A stretch of 64,000 nt of DNA, taken from Hominilimicola fabiformis (GTDB lineage Bacteria; Bacillota; Clostridia; UBA1381). Shown piece by piece: positions 25,196-33,155 of this stretch. Under the pieces are notes generated by a model. The model was not told the origin of the DNA. It saw only the letters and a program-made list of their open reading frames with translations, and made no database searches. Every line of letters starts with the position of its first letter. The stretch's first letter is position 1. Where the stretch lies: positions 124,001 to 188,000 of the forward strand of contig NZ_JAJEQM010000001.1 in the NCBI RefSeq assembly GCF_020687385.1. The letters are read 5' to 3'. The translations under genes and the position numbers were made by a program.

Positions 25196-26975
25196 GGTCG
25201 GTGTCCTCCTGCAAATCTGCTTCGCTGATTTCGTAATAGTCAAAGGGTTCGTCCGGCTTTACAAGGGCGGGTCTGCGCCTTAAATGCTTTTCCATATCAA
25301 AGGTATTTTTCTTGTCATAGTCGGAAAGATATTTATAGTTGGGGTGCTTTGTAATGTCATACTTATCAGAGAAGAACGGGCGTACCCCTCGTAGTTGTAA
25401 GATACATTTCCCGCCGTCCATGACTGCAATTTCATCTTCGGTCATAAGCTGCTTGCCTAACTTCTGATAGTTCAGCCCATGTGATACCTCACGCCCCCGG
25501 TTCTCGGAAGTGTTGAAGCTGTCAATGGTTTCTTTCCCCAAGATTTCCGACATTTCTTTGAGGGTGGTTTTCTCCTTGCCGCCCAAGAAAAGGGTGGTGT
25601 CGCAGTTGCCGGCTATGGTATCGGCGTTATCTTTGTATATCGCCTTTAGCTGCGACTGGCTTTGCAGAATGATTGAAGCAGAGATTTCCCGGCTTCGGAT
25701 AGTGGCTATGAGCTTTTCAAACTTCGGTATCTGCCCGATATTTGCAAACTCGTCTAACAGACAGCGTACATGGACGGGCAGCCTGCCGCCGTATTCATCA
25801 TCTGCCTTGTCGCAAAGAAGATTGAAAAGCTGCGTGTAAAGAATACTCACAACAAAGTTAAAAGTGTCGTCGGTGTCGCTGATAATGACAAACAGGGCGG
25901 TCTTACGGTCGCCTATGGTATCAAGTTCCATTTCGTCGGTTTCCATAAGGTCGCGCAGCTCTTTAATGTCAAAAGGGGCAAGCCGCGCCCCGCAGGAAAT
26001 GAGGATAGAGCTTCTTGTCTTTCCCGCAGATAACAGGAATTTCTTATACTGCCGGACAGCAAAGTGTTCCGGGTCTTTTTCCTCCAACCGTTCAAACATA
26101 AGGTCAACGGGGGACTGAAATTCCGGGTCGTCCTCGCGGGCTTCACTGGCATTTATCATTTCAAGCAGCGTCGTAAAATTCTTTTCTTCCTCCGGGGCTT
26201 CGTACCAAATGTAGCCGATAAGGGCGCAGTAAAAGAGCCGTTCCGATTTTATCCAAAAATCTTCCCCTGCTTTTTCCCCGTCCCCTTTGGTGTTGGCAAT
26301 CAAAGTATTTACCAGTTTCAAAATGTCTTTTTCGCTGCGGAGATAGGCAAAGGGATTGTATTTCATGCTTTTTTTGAAGTTTATCGTGTTCAGCACCTTT
26401 ATCCGATACCCGCCCCGCTGTAAGAGCTTCCCGCACTCGACTAAAACCGTTCCTTTCGGGTCGGTTACAACGTAGCTTGAGTGCATTTGCATAAGGTTGG
26501 GCTTTACGAAAAATCTCGTCTTGCCGCTGCCGCTTCCCCCGATAACAAGGATATTTTTATTCCTTGCATACTTTGGCTGCTTTGGGCGGCTGTTCATGGT
26601 AAGCCGTTCCGTCTGTGTGAGCAGCACGTTATTTTGAAATACCGGGTCGGTGTAGGGCTTTATATCTTCGGCGTTGCCCCAACGGGCAGAGCCGTATTCG
26701 ATACCTTTCCGGTATTTCTTCGCATTCTTGCCTTTTACATAGACAATCAGCCGGATAAGGACAGCCCCTACAATACCGATAAGCAAATCCATAGGTGCAA
26801 GGCTCGGAAGCGGGTTTGCAAAGGCAGCGGAAAAGCCGTCTGCAAGGGAAAGCACCTTGCCGGACAGGTCAGCCCCCGGAGAGAGCCGCACCGCCTGTCC
26901 GATTTTGTCAAAGAGATAGACAAAGAGCAGATAGGGGGCATTTAGGATAAGCAGCTTTTTAAGTTCCGGCTTCAT
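25188..26975 (-). CDS. VirD4/TraG coupling ATPase (element A)
   Basis: A 595-residue coupling protein. Two N-terminal membrane segments are followed by Walker A GGSGSGKTRFFVKPN near residue 147, Walker B-like HVRCLLDEFANIG near 410 and the SQLKAIY region. It brings the relaxase-DNA complex to the channel. The stop/start overlap with PcfB (26972) fits their joint role in substrate docking. Confidence 0.9.
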   Translation of the reverse strand: MKPELKKLLILNAPYLLFVYLFDKIGQAVRLSPGADLSGKVLSLADGFSAAFANPLPSLAPMDLLIGIVGAVLIRLIVYVKGKNAKKYRKGIEYGSARWGNAEDIKPYTDPVFQNNVLLTQTERLTMNSRPKQPKYARNKNILVIGGSGSGKTRFFVKPNLMQMHSSYVVTDPKGTVLVECGKLLQRGGYRIKVLNTINFKKSMKYNPFAYLRSEKDILKLVNTLIANTKGDGEKAGEDFWIKSERLFYCALIGYIWYEAPEEEKNFTTLLEMINASEAREDDPEFQSPVDLMFERLEEKDPEHFAVRQYKKFLLSAGKTRSSILISCGARLAPFDIKELRDLMETDEMELDTIGDRKTALFVIISDTDDTFNFVVSILYTQLFNLLCDKADDEYGGRLPVHVRCLLDEFANIGQIPKFEKLIATIRSREISASIILQSQSQLKAIYKDNADTIAGNCDTTLFLGGKEKTTLKEMSEILGKETIDSFNTSENRGREVSHGLNYQKLGKQLMTEDEIAVMDGGKCILQLRGVRPFFSDKYDITKHPNYKYLSDYDKKNTFDMEKHLRRRPALVKPDEPFDYYEISEADLQEDTDHE

Positions 26976-27454
26976 AGCGATACCTCCCTGTCCTTTTTCT
27001 TCACTTTTTCCCTCTGTGCGTTCAGAGCCGCCGCCTTTTCTTTGAGGGAAACAATCAGCTTGCGGATAGAGGGCTTTTGTTCCTGCGTCAGCTTCTTTGC
27101 GGAAAACTCCTTGAAAGCTGCGGTCAGTGCGTCCGCGTCCCGTCCCTTAAAAAACACAAGATAGCGGGGCGGGGTTTCGGTGCTGTCTTTCTTTAAGGCA
27201 AAGTCAATCCCGTATTTTTTCGCCGTACTCTCAAAGGCTTTGATATTGTCCTTTGTGATTTCAATGTTGGAAACGCCCGCGTTCTGCTTCATAAGCTGCT
27301 TTAGGGTCTGCTTGCCATGCGGGATTTTCTGTTTGTCATGCTGCTTTTTCATCTGTGCAAGCAGGGCTTTCATAGCCTTTTGGAGCTGCTGCGCGGTCAG
27401 CTTTCCGGTCTTGATGTAAAGGGCTATGGTCTTTTCGTTGGTTTCCTCCTGCAA
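26972..27454 (-). CDS. PcfB-like accessory protein (element A)
   Basis: A 160-residue protein of the PcfB/DUF3801 family, mainly helical with a C-terminal lysine-rich tail. It starts with TTG at 27454 behind AAAGGAGG. PcfB of enterococcal plasmid pCF10 works with its coupling protein; gene adjacency to VirD4 supports the same here. A homologue in element C is at 58274-59068. Confidence 0.8.
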   Translation of the reverse strand: MQEETNEKTIALYIKTGKLTAQQLQKAMKALLAQMKKQHDKQKIPHGKQTLKQLMKQNAGVSNIEITKDNIKAFESTAKKYGIDFALKKDSTETPPRYLVFFKGRDADALTAAFKEFSAKKLTQEQKPSIRKLIVSLKEKAAALNAQREKVKKKDREVSL

Positions 27455-27547
27455 TGGGTGTCCTCCTTTCGTGTTCTATGGTGGTATGCCCGCCGCCGGG
27501 AAACGGGACGGGCATGAAAAAAGAGCATCCGCTTTCACGCCGCCCTG

Positions 27548-27769
27548 TTAAATCCGTACCCGCAGCCCGGAAAGGTCTGCCGCCCGAATACCCACAAGAT
27601 ACCAGTTGTCCCCGTACTCCATACGGGTCGGCTTCCATTTGCCCCGCACAAAGACCTCCATGCAGTCGCCGCAATGCAATCCCCCGTAATAGTCGTTTAC
27701 GTCAAAGCGAATGTCGTAGCGGTCAGCGGTTTCATCAAAAATCAAAGCTCCTGTTTTCTGTGTCATCAT
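27548..27769 (-). CDS. DUF5348 family protein
   Basis: A 73-residue protein, strand-rich, with YDIRFDVNDYYGGLHCGDCMEV.. and W..TRMEY segments typical of DUF5348 proteins in clostridial ICEs. The function is unknown. It is the second gene of the operon after the replication initiator. Confidence 0.7.
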   Translation of the reverse strand: MMTQKTGALIFDETADRYDIRFDVNDYYGGLHCGDCMEVFVRGKWKPTRMEYGDNWYLVGIRAADLSGLRVRI

Positions 27770-27790
27770 AAAATCCTCCTTTGGGTTGGT

Positions 27791-28765
27791 TTACAGGCTT
27801 TCGCCCTCGTTGCAGGTGTAATCGGGTATGCCCTTGCTTCTTGCCGACTGGATAGTGCGCCCGCCGTACATATCGTGAGATACAAGGGACGTGTAATAGC
27901 TGCCAATCGTAGACGGAGCATTGAAAAGGGCAGCTTTCATGTACTGCTTGATGTTGCGGATTTTGGTGGTGTTTTCCTGCATACAGTCCAGTACAAAGCG
28001 GATATGTTCGCTGTTCAGTTTCATAAATTTTGCTTTTACAAGCTCTGCCGGGTGGTCGTCCCCGGCGATACGGATTGTTCTTCGTTTGGTGCAGACGGTT
28101 TCAAGAATAAGGGCAAGGATTTCCTCTATCCTGTCCCGGTCAAGGTATCTGTCCTGTATCAGATAGTCGTACTCGATATTGTCCTTGATGATTTCCTCAT
28201 ACACGCTGTATGCGTCTGTCGCTTCCTTTCGCTTCCGTTCCGGCAGCTGTGCCGCGTCCTCTAAGGGAGAGGGATTTAGGGAATGGAAAGGAATGGAATG
28301 GGTACTTGATATATCTGTATTTAATTTTTCTTTTTTTGGTAAGTTAGTTTTTTGTATCTCTTTATTTAATTGCGTTGGATTTTCCGACGTCGGGTTATCC
28401 GGTGTCGGATTTTCCAATATCGGCTTATCCGCTGTTGGATTTTCCAATACCGGACAATCCAATGCCGGGGGCTGTGGCTGTTCGTAAATGGTGTACTCAA
28501 TAGCGGTCATTTTGCCTTTCTCGTCGCGTCCCTGCCGCCTTGTGATATATCCGGCTTTTTCAAGCTCCCATACAGCGGTGCGGATAGCGTCGATACTTTC
28601 CCGGTTGATAAGGGACAGCCCTGCAAGGGTGTAGTCCCAATCTTCGGGAAGTGAGAGCATTTGCGACAACAAGCCCTTTGCCTTTAGGGAAAGTTCCTTG
28701 TTGCGTAAATGGTGGTTGCTCATAACCGTATAACCTTTGTTCTTTTCCACGCGGAAAACTGCCAT
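27791..28765 (-). CDS. Replication initiator A N-terminal / DUF6017 protein
   Basis: A 324-residue protein. Residues 1-95 are a winged-helix RepA_N-like domain (FRVEKNKGYTVMSNHHLRNK, LSLKAKGLLSQMLSL). The middle is a proline/asparagine repeat linker encoded by 30-bp DNA repeats, and residues about 200-310 match DUF6017 (KRKEATDAYSVYEEIIKDNI). ATG at 28765 follows AAAGGAG. It is the first gene of the transfer operon and probably supports replication of the excised circle. An upstream in-frame ATG at 28849 lies inside the 114-bp repeat. Confidence 0.8.
   Translation of the reverse strand: MAVFRVEKNKGYTVMSNHHLRNKELSLKAKGLLSQMLSLPEDWDYTLAGLSLINRESIDAIRTAVWELEKAGYITRRQGRDEKGKMTAIEYTIYEQPQPPALDCPVLENPTADKPILENPTPDNPTSENPTQLNKEIQKTNLPKKEKLNTDISSTHSIPFHSLNPSPLEDAAQLPERKRKEATDAYSVYEEIIKDNIEYDYLIQDRYLDRDRIEEILALILETVCTKRRTIRIAGDDHPAELVKAKFMKLNSEHIRFVLDCMQENTTKIRNIKQYMKAALFNAPSTIGSYYTSLVSHDMYGGRTIQSARSKGIPDYTCNEGESL
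28371..28463. repeat. 30-bp in-frame tandem repeat, about three units
   Basis: Units beginning TGTCGGATTTTCC or TGTTGGATTTTCC recur every 30 bases and encode the ten-residue pattern with ENPT and D.P. They lie in the linker between the two domains of the replication initiator. Copy number could vary by slippage without breaking the frame. Confidence 0.7.
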
Positions 28766-28791
28766 AGCTTCATCACTCCTTTGGTTGGATT

Positions 28792-28905
28792 TGTTACGCA
28801 GTAGAAACGCGGTTTTGAGGGAAAAGGTATCAACCCTTGCCTTTCTCATTTCCGCGCTCTAAGAGCCGCATAAATCAAGGCTTTATTTGCCCTTACTGCG
28901 TAACA
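28792..28905. repeat. 114-bp repeat with 12-bp inverted ends, copy 2
   Basis: Same length, direction and inner blocks as 8862-8975; the ends are TGTTACGCAGTA and TACTGCGTAACA. It lies just upstream of the first gene of the transfer operon, so the operon promoter must be inside or beyond it. On the - strand it contains an ATG (28849) whose frame runs without stop into the replication initiator. Confidence 0.75.
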
Positions 28906-29160
28906 TGAGGGCATAAAAAAAGCAGCGTTCCTGTTCTCCTGTGTGGGAGTGAGAAACGCCGCCTTATAGGTGGTGCTTATTTTATTTTTTCTTTTCGACG
29001 TGCCGCGTAAGGTGGTGTAGTGGTTTATCCGGCAGCTTCGCAGGTGCTTTTGCATATCAAGGCTCAATTCGTTAAAAGTAGTAAATGAGTAGTAAAATCA
29101 ATCTGCAAACCTGCGAATATGCCCGTAAATCAAGCATTTTTCAAGACAATCAACTAATTT
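28906..29160. other. Outer end region of element A
   Basis: No gene I can support. It holds a short stem around the sequence near 28921-28975 (GCAGCGTTC..GAAACGCCGC) and, at 29079-29102, an integrase arm-type motif AAGTAGTAAATGAGTAGTAA preceded by ATCAAGGCTCAATTC. The same context, ATCAAAGCTCATTC and AAGTAGTAAATTAGTAGTAA, occurs at the far end of the Tn916 element (47092-47125). This marks the outer end of a second Tn916-type-integrase element facing the Tn916 int end. Confidence 0.6.
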
Positions 29161-29308
29161 AAATTAAACAAAGTATAAATTTCTAATTATCTTTTTATAT
29201 TTTCTTAAATGCTCGTAAAGCCTTATTCTATGTGCTTTCGAGTATTTTTACTGTAGGAAGATACTTCACGTTTCTTTGCATATTTCCTCATGTCTTAGCT
29301 GTCAGAAG

Positions 29309-29332
29309 TGGTAAATAAGTAGTAAATTCATT
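29309..29332. other. Integrase arm-type site at the int end of Tn916
   Basis: AGTGGTAAATAAGTAGTAAA lies just outside the int stop codon. Arm-type repeats of this form are bound by the N-terminal domain of Tn916 Int. It is the partner of the sites at 47105-47125 and, for the neighbouring element, 29079-29102. Confidence 0.65.
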
Positions 29333-29339
29333 TGTACTA

Positions 29340-30557
29340 CTAAGCAACAAGACGCTCCTGTTGCTTCTCTTTATTCAAGCGTTTCATTTCTGCCATTGCA
29401 GAATCGAATGTTGCATGTGCGTAATAGTTCAGCGTCATGGCTATATTAGCATGTCCCATAATGTACTGTAATGCCTTTGGATTCATTCCTGCATTTGCAT
29501 AGTTGGTACAGAATGTATGTCGCAAACTATGTGGAGTGATGTGTGGCAATTTATCCTCGTTATACTTATTGTATTTCTTAACAAGACCTTTCATCATGCC
29601 GTTGTAATCACTTGCCACTTTTGGATAGTTCTTTCTATTAAGAAAGAGGAAATCACTATATCCATCAATCTCAACACGCTTATCATTCTTTCGATTCGCT
29701 AACACTCGCTTAAATGCTTGATAGGCTTCTTCAACCATAGGAACTTGACGTTCGCCACTTTTGGTCTTTGGTGTTTCAATGTAGTACCCAATTTCAGTAT
29801 CTCTCAATAGCTGATGGTCTATATTGACAAGACGATTCTCAAAATCTAAATCTGGAAGTGTCAAACCACCAAACTCTGAAATACGAAGACCTGTTTTTAA
29901 GAGTATCAGAATTTCATCATAATTTTTGCTGTAGGTTTTATCAGCTTTTGCAAAGGCTAACAGTTTTTCTTCCTGTTCTTCTGTTAGTACGGTCTTAGGG
30001 ACAGTATCATCATCAAGAACTGCTTTCAGTTGAAAGTCAAATGGATTCTTCCGAACACAATCATCTTGTATAGCAATATAGAATGAAGCCTTTAAAGAAC
30101 GTTTGTAGTTATTGATGGTTTGATAAGCATAACCATTTTCACTCATTCTAATAGCCCATTCTTTAGCGTCTGATGGCTTAATACTGTCAATACTTCTTAC
30201 ACCTAACTTGTCTTTCTTCAAAATATCCATAAGATATTTGCGTCCAGTTTCAGTGTTTTTTCTAACCTTTGGTCTTTGAGCGTTCTGTTTTGCGTAAAGC
30301 TGGCAGAGTGTCATTTTCTTTCCTACAACATCAATACCATCATGAATGTCTTTCTGTAACTCTGCGATTTTCTCTCTAAGTGAGATACAATCACGCTTTC
30401 CTGCTGGTACTCGGTCTGTAGCCACAAGTTTCCACGAGTAAACAAATTGCGGTTCTCCAAATGAATCTATATATTTGTATAAGTATCTTCCGTCTTTTCG
30501 TTGGCTCTCTCCAGTCTTTAAGATTCGACCTTTATTGTCACGTCTTTTTTCTGACAT
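29340..30557 (-). CDS. int: Tn916 integrase (tyrosine recombinase)
   Basis: A 405-residue tyrosine recombinase identical in layout to Tn916 Int. It has an N-terminal arm-binding domain (GRILKTGESQRKDGRY..), a core-binding domain, then catalytic Arg in GLRISEF (near 225), HSLRHTFC (near 345) and the nucleophile Tyr in IAMTLNYYAHAT (near 379). It excises and integrates element B and, since A carries similar arm motifs, might act on the A-B composite. Confidence 0.95.
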   Translation of the reverse strand: MSEKRRDNKGRILKTGESQRKDGRYLYKYIDSFGEPQFVYSWKLVATDRVPAGKRDCISLREKIAELQKDIHDGIDVVGKKMTLCQLYAKQNAQRPKVRKNTETGRKYLMDILKKDKLGVRSIDSIKPSDAKEWAIRMSENGYAYQTINNYKRSLKASFYIAIQDDCVRKNPFDFQLKAVLDDDTVPKTVLTEEQEEKLLAFAKADKTYSKNYDEILILLKTGLRISEFGGLTLPDLDFENRLVNIDHQLLRDTEIGYYIETPKTKSGERQVPMVEEAYQAFKRVLANRKNDKRVEIDGYSDFLFLNRKNYPKVASDYNGMMKGLVKKYNKYNEDKLPHITPHSLRHTFCTNYANAGMNPKALQYIMGHANIAMTLNYYAHATFDSAMAEMKRLNKEKQQERLVA

Positions 30558-30638
30558 GGCATTTGCTCCTTTCCTTTATGGAAAGAGCCTTGATACGACT
30601 TAATACTATTTTATCATATACAAGACCCTTTGGCGACG

Positions 30639-30842
30639 CTAGATTGCGTCCAATGTATCTATAATTTTTTCAAATTGTTTTCGTTTAATCTGAATACGAT
30701 TGCCATTCATAATCAGCCAATTTGCATTTTTATTTTCCTCTGCCAAGCGTCGTAGCTTGTTTTCGCCAATACGAAAATATTTTGACGCTTCTTCAATGGT
30801 TAGGGTATAACGTTCCCAAATAGGAATGTCAGTCTGCTTCAT
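30639..30842 (-). CDS. xis: Tn916 excisionase
   Basis: A 67-residue winged-helix excisionase ([20 protein letters not shown] then a basic wing, [12 protein letters not shown]). AAAGGAGG precedes the ATG. It directs Int towards excision. It lies directly upstream of int as in Tn916. Confidence 0.93.
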
Positions 30843-31302
30843 AAAATCCTCCTTTCCAAATCACTTATTTGGATTTCATAAAAGTTGTTTTACCAGCAAT
30901 CGAACAGCTTTAGCAAAGCTCACGGGAGTTCCACCCCTGCATGGTTCTCATGTAGCCATACTCATTGCCTGCGACGGTTTTATCACGCTCGGACTATTGA
31001 CTGTATGGGAGTATCATTATCACGATAAGAATGTCGTTGCAGGCAATCCTGCTAAAGATTGCTTCTCGGATCACTAACATGAATCGCTCGCTATCTTTAT
31101 AAGATAGGTCATGGCGGTTAGTTCCGTTGGCTCTTTTCTTATCGAAACGTATTCGATTACTTTTATTCAGTTTTCAAAGAACAATGGCTCGTTAGCCTAT
31201 CAAAACACATTGAAAGCTCAATATGCTTTGGTGGAATAACAAACCTCCCTGTTCGGGAAGCGTGGAATGGTTTAGCACGCTTCCACGAAAGGAGAGAGGA
31301 TA
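30843..31302. other. Tn916 xis-orf8 intergenic region
   Basis: About 460 bases without a gene I can support. It contains a long-range pairing GCCTGCGACG (30967-30976) with CGTTGCAGGC and several shorter inverted repeats. Short frames here are not convincing as proteins. In Tn916 transcription from orf7-orf8 runs through this region into xis-int, so it may serve as the leader of that transcript. Confidence 0.5.
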
Positions 31303-31533
31303 TTACTTAATTTCAAATGACAAAATCTTTGTAATCAGTCTGGTTTCCATTCTTCCACGTAAGACTTCATCAACGACCATACTTTGATTGCCATATTCAT
31401 CTTTCATAAGTCGTAGGGAACGCTTCGTTATGTACCCTCTGTAATGATGTAGAATCTGGTTAATCGCTTCGGTATCGCCATCTGTTGCCTTTACAATGAG
31501 AGGAAAGGGAATCATAGGATATTGTGTTTTCAT
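31303..31533 (-). CDS. orf8: Tn916 Orf8, HTH regulatory protein
   Basis: A 76-residue HTH-16-type protein (FPLIVKATDGDTEAINQILHHY). Its ATG overlaps the orf7 stop by four bases. In Tn916 it works with Orf7 to raise transcription through orf7-orf8 into xis and int. Confidence 0.9.
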   Translation of the reverse strand: MKTQYPMIPFPLIVKATDGDTEAINQILHHYRGYITKRSLRLMKDEYGNQSMVVDEVLRGRMETRLITKILSFEIK

Positions 31534-31952
31534 TCTTCAAATTCCTCCATAAACTTTTTAATTAAGGCTAGTCCACTGGTTCTATGCCGATAGACAGTAG
31601 AACGGTTCAATTTCAACAGGTCTGCAATTTCTGAATCGCTCATGTCCATAAAGTAAAACAGCAGTAGAATTTCACGTTTCTTGTCTGGCAACTCACGTAA
31701 TGCTTCACTCAACAAATCATTTTCAACGCCTACTGATAACCCATTGAGTGTAAAAATCTGAAAGTCAGTTGAATAGTTATCTGTTGTCGCAAACTGGCTA
31801 ACAAGATAATCGCCAACATCCGAAAAGGACACCTCACGCTTTGCAATCCTTGAAAGATAAAGCATATAATTCTTTCGCTCGTCTTCCATAGCACGTTTAC
31901 AGATATAGTCAAACTGATTTTCTATTGTGGTCTGAAAAGAAGATGGTTTCAT
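31530..31952 (-). CDS. orf7: Tn916 Orf7, sigma-factor-like regulator
   Basis: A 140-residue protein. Its C-terminal part is sigma region 4-like (LRELPDKKREILLLFYF and ADLLKLNRSTVYRHRTSGL). ATG at 31952 behind GGGGGTGAG is preferred over the codon at 31961. In Tn916 it drives expression of the excision genes once the element is induced. Confidence 0.9.
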   Translation of the reverse strand: MKPSSFQTTIENQFDYICKRAMEDERKNYMLYLSRIAKREVSFSDVGDYLVSQFATTDNYSTDFQIFTLNGLSVGVENDLLSEALRELPDKKREILLLFYFMDMSDSEIADLLKLNRSTVYRHRTSGLALIKKFMEEFEE

Positions 31953-31961
31953 GTTTCTCAC

Positions 31962-32456
31962 CCCCTTTCTGTCTAGGAAAGGAAGTGAGCCTTGCTCGTT
32001 TATCTCCTTTCACTCTTAGTCCCAATGTGAAAGGGGGATTTGTTGCATTACTGATAAATAAACTTTGTAAAAAAGTTCTGAATAGCCAAAAAAGCATATA
32101 AACAGATTTATTTCTCTGTTTACATGCTTCTGTTATTCTATCTATATGATTTATAAAACCACATTGGTGGACGTACTTATCTATTGCAGATAGACGACTT
32201 TTTTTGACAAGAACCCAATGTAAGGAAATTTATTGTATATGATGTACTTCATGGCGACGTTGACCTCCAACAAACCGCCATTTGGAAGTAATATACAATA
32301 TTTTAACAGCGTAAATAGCACTACCATATAACGGTTTTTTTTATTGGCGTTTAGTAGTGCTTTTTATTAAATATAAACCTATAAACCATATAACACGTTT
32401 TTCTATACCTGTTTTTAATTCAGTAGGAACAATAAAATGTATAGAGGTGGTCTACT
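31962..32456. promoter_or_regulatory. Divergent regulatory region between orf7 and orf9
   Basis: Nearly 500 bases without a protein gene. It includes the stem AGCACTAC (32317-32324) with GTAGTGCT (32354-32361) followed by TTTTTATT, a terminator on the + strand. In Tn916 this area holds the opposed promoters controlled by Orf9, by which tetracycline induction lifts repression of orf7-orf8. Confidence 0.6.
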
Positions 32457-32810
32457 ATGCGTAAAAAAGAAGATAAATATGATTTTAGAGCCTTTGGTTT
32501 AGCCATTAAAGAAGCTCGATTGAAACGAGGTTTAACTCGTGAACAAGTGGGAGCATTGATTGAAATTGACCCACGGTACTTAACTAATATTGAAAATAAA
32601 GGGCAACACCCCAGCATACAAGTTCTTTATGACCTTGTATCGTTACTTCATGTTTCCGTTGATGAATTTTTCTTACCTGCTAATAACTTGGTAAAAAGCA
32701 CCCGACGATTACAGATAGAGAAATACATGGATAGCTTTACAGACAAAGAACTATCCTTAATGGAATCTTTAGCCAGCGGTATCAACGAAGCAAGAAACAT
32801 CGAAGACTAA
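32457..32810 (+). CDS. orf9: Tn916 Orf9, XRE-family repressor
   Basis: A 117-residue HTH-3 protein ([21 protein letters not shown]). A GAGGTGG site precedes the ATG. It is homologous to the element A regulator at 5418-5771. In Tn916 it represses orf7 transcription. Confidence 0.92.
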   Translation: MRKKEDKYDFRAFGLAIKEARLKRGLTREQVGALIEIDPRYLTNIENKGQHPSIQVLYDLVSLLHVSVDEFFLPANNLVKSTRRLQIEKYMDSFTDKELSLMESLASGINEARNIED

Positions 32811-32835
32811 TTAAAAGAATCCATACATAACGGAA

Positions 32836-32880
32836 AGAGCCGATAAAATGAGATTGTATTAATCTCATTTTATCGGCTCT
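32836..32880. terminator. Bidirectional terminator between orf9 and tet(M) transcripts
   Basis: Two perfect 20-base arms (32836-32855 and 32861-32880) around GTATT, AT-rich on both flanks. It separates the convergent orf9 and tet(M)/KTR genes and overlaps the KTR stop. Confidence 0.85.
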
Positions 32881-33058
32881 GCGTCTTTGCGTCTGGCTCT
32901 GTAATCACAGTTACTTTGAACTGCTTTATTTCAATTAAATTTTCTTGTCTGCATTTCGGACAATAGAGGGGGAATTTTTTTAATTCAGTATCTTCCCTTA
33001 TCTTTAATCGTGTTTTATTTCCACATACAGGACACAATATCCACTTGTAGTTTATAAT
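32870..33058 (-). CDS. Cysteine-rich KTR protein (Tn916 orf6 region)
   Basis: A 62-residue protein with two CxxC pairs (CPVCGNKTRL near residue 11 and CPKCRQE near residue 31), which fits the Cys_rich_KTR family. It ends in AKTQSR. AAGGAGGAG stands before it, but no ATG follows; the likely start is ATT at 33058. It lies directly after tet(M). A zinc-ribbon role is inferred. Confidence 0.75.
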   Translation of the reverse strand: MINYKWILCPVCGNKTRLKIREDTELKKFPLYCPKCRQENLIEIKQFKVTVITEPDAKTQSR

Positions 33059-33155
33059 AACTATCTCCTCCTTTACACTTTAATTCAAATCTTTATTAAA
33101 AAATATTTCATCTTATTTAACAAGAAACCATATTTATATAACAACATAAAATACA

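Larger units (their letters stand above)
1..29160. mobile_element. Element A: Tn1549-like ICE (incomplete, right side outside window)
   Basis: The gene order replication initiator, DUF5348, PcfB, VirD4, Maff2, VirB6, PrgI, VirB4, methylase, CHAP protein, DUF4315, DUF4366, topoisomerase III, ArdA/YodL protein, TTRAP, Cys-rich VLP, then a convergent mob block, matches the Tn1549/CTn family of clostridial ICEs. The outer end facing element B is inferred from integrase arm-type motifs at 29079-29102. No integrase for A is visible, so it should lie left of position 1 or be lost. The left limit is simply the window edge. Cargo consists of an ABC exporter with a two-component system, a VanZ-like gene and an NTF2-like gene. 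Confidence 0.75.

Noticed and set aside
28371-28463. CRISPR-like array
   Set aside because: The 30-bp units are adjacent without spacers and are in frame inside a gene, so this is a coding tandem repeat.
28846-29067. A 73-codon - strand frame ending in ALIYAALRARK
   Set aside because: It runs through the 114-bp repeat and the element end, lacks a ribosome site and has no family. Only the repeat-encoded part shows a conserved pattern, reported as a finding.
30826-31077. An 83-codon + strand frame beside xis
   Set aside because: It begins inside xis on the opposite strand with no ribosome site; the composition looks like structured leader DNA.
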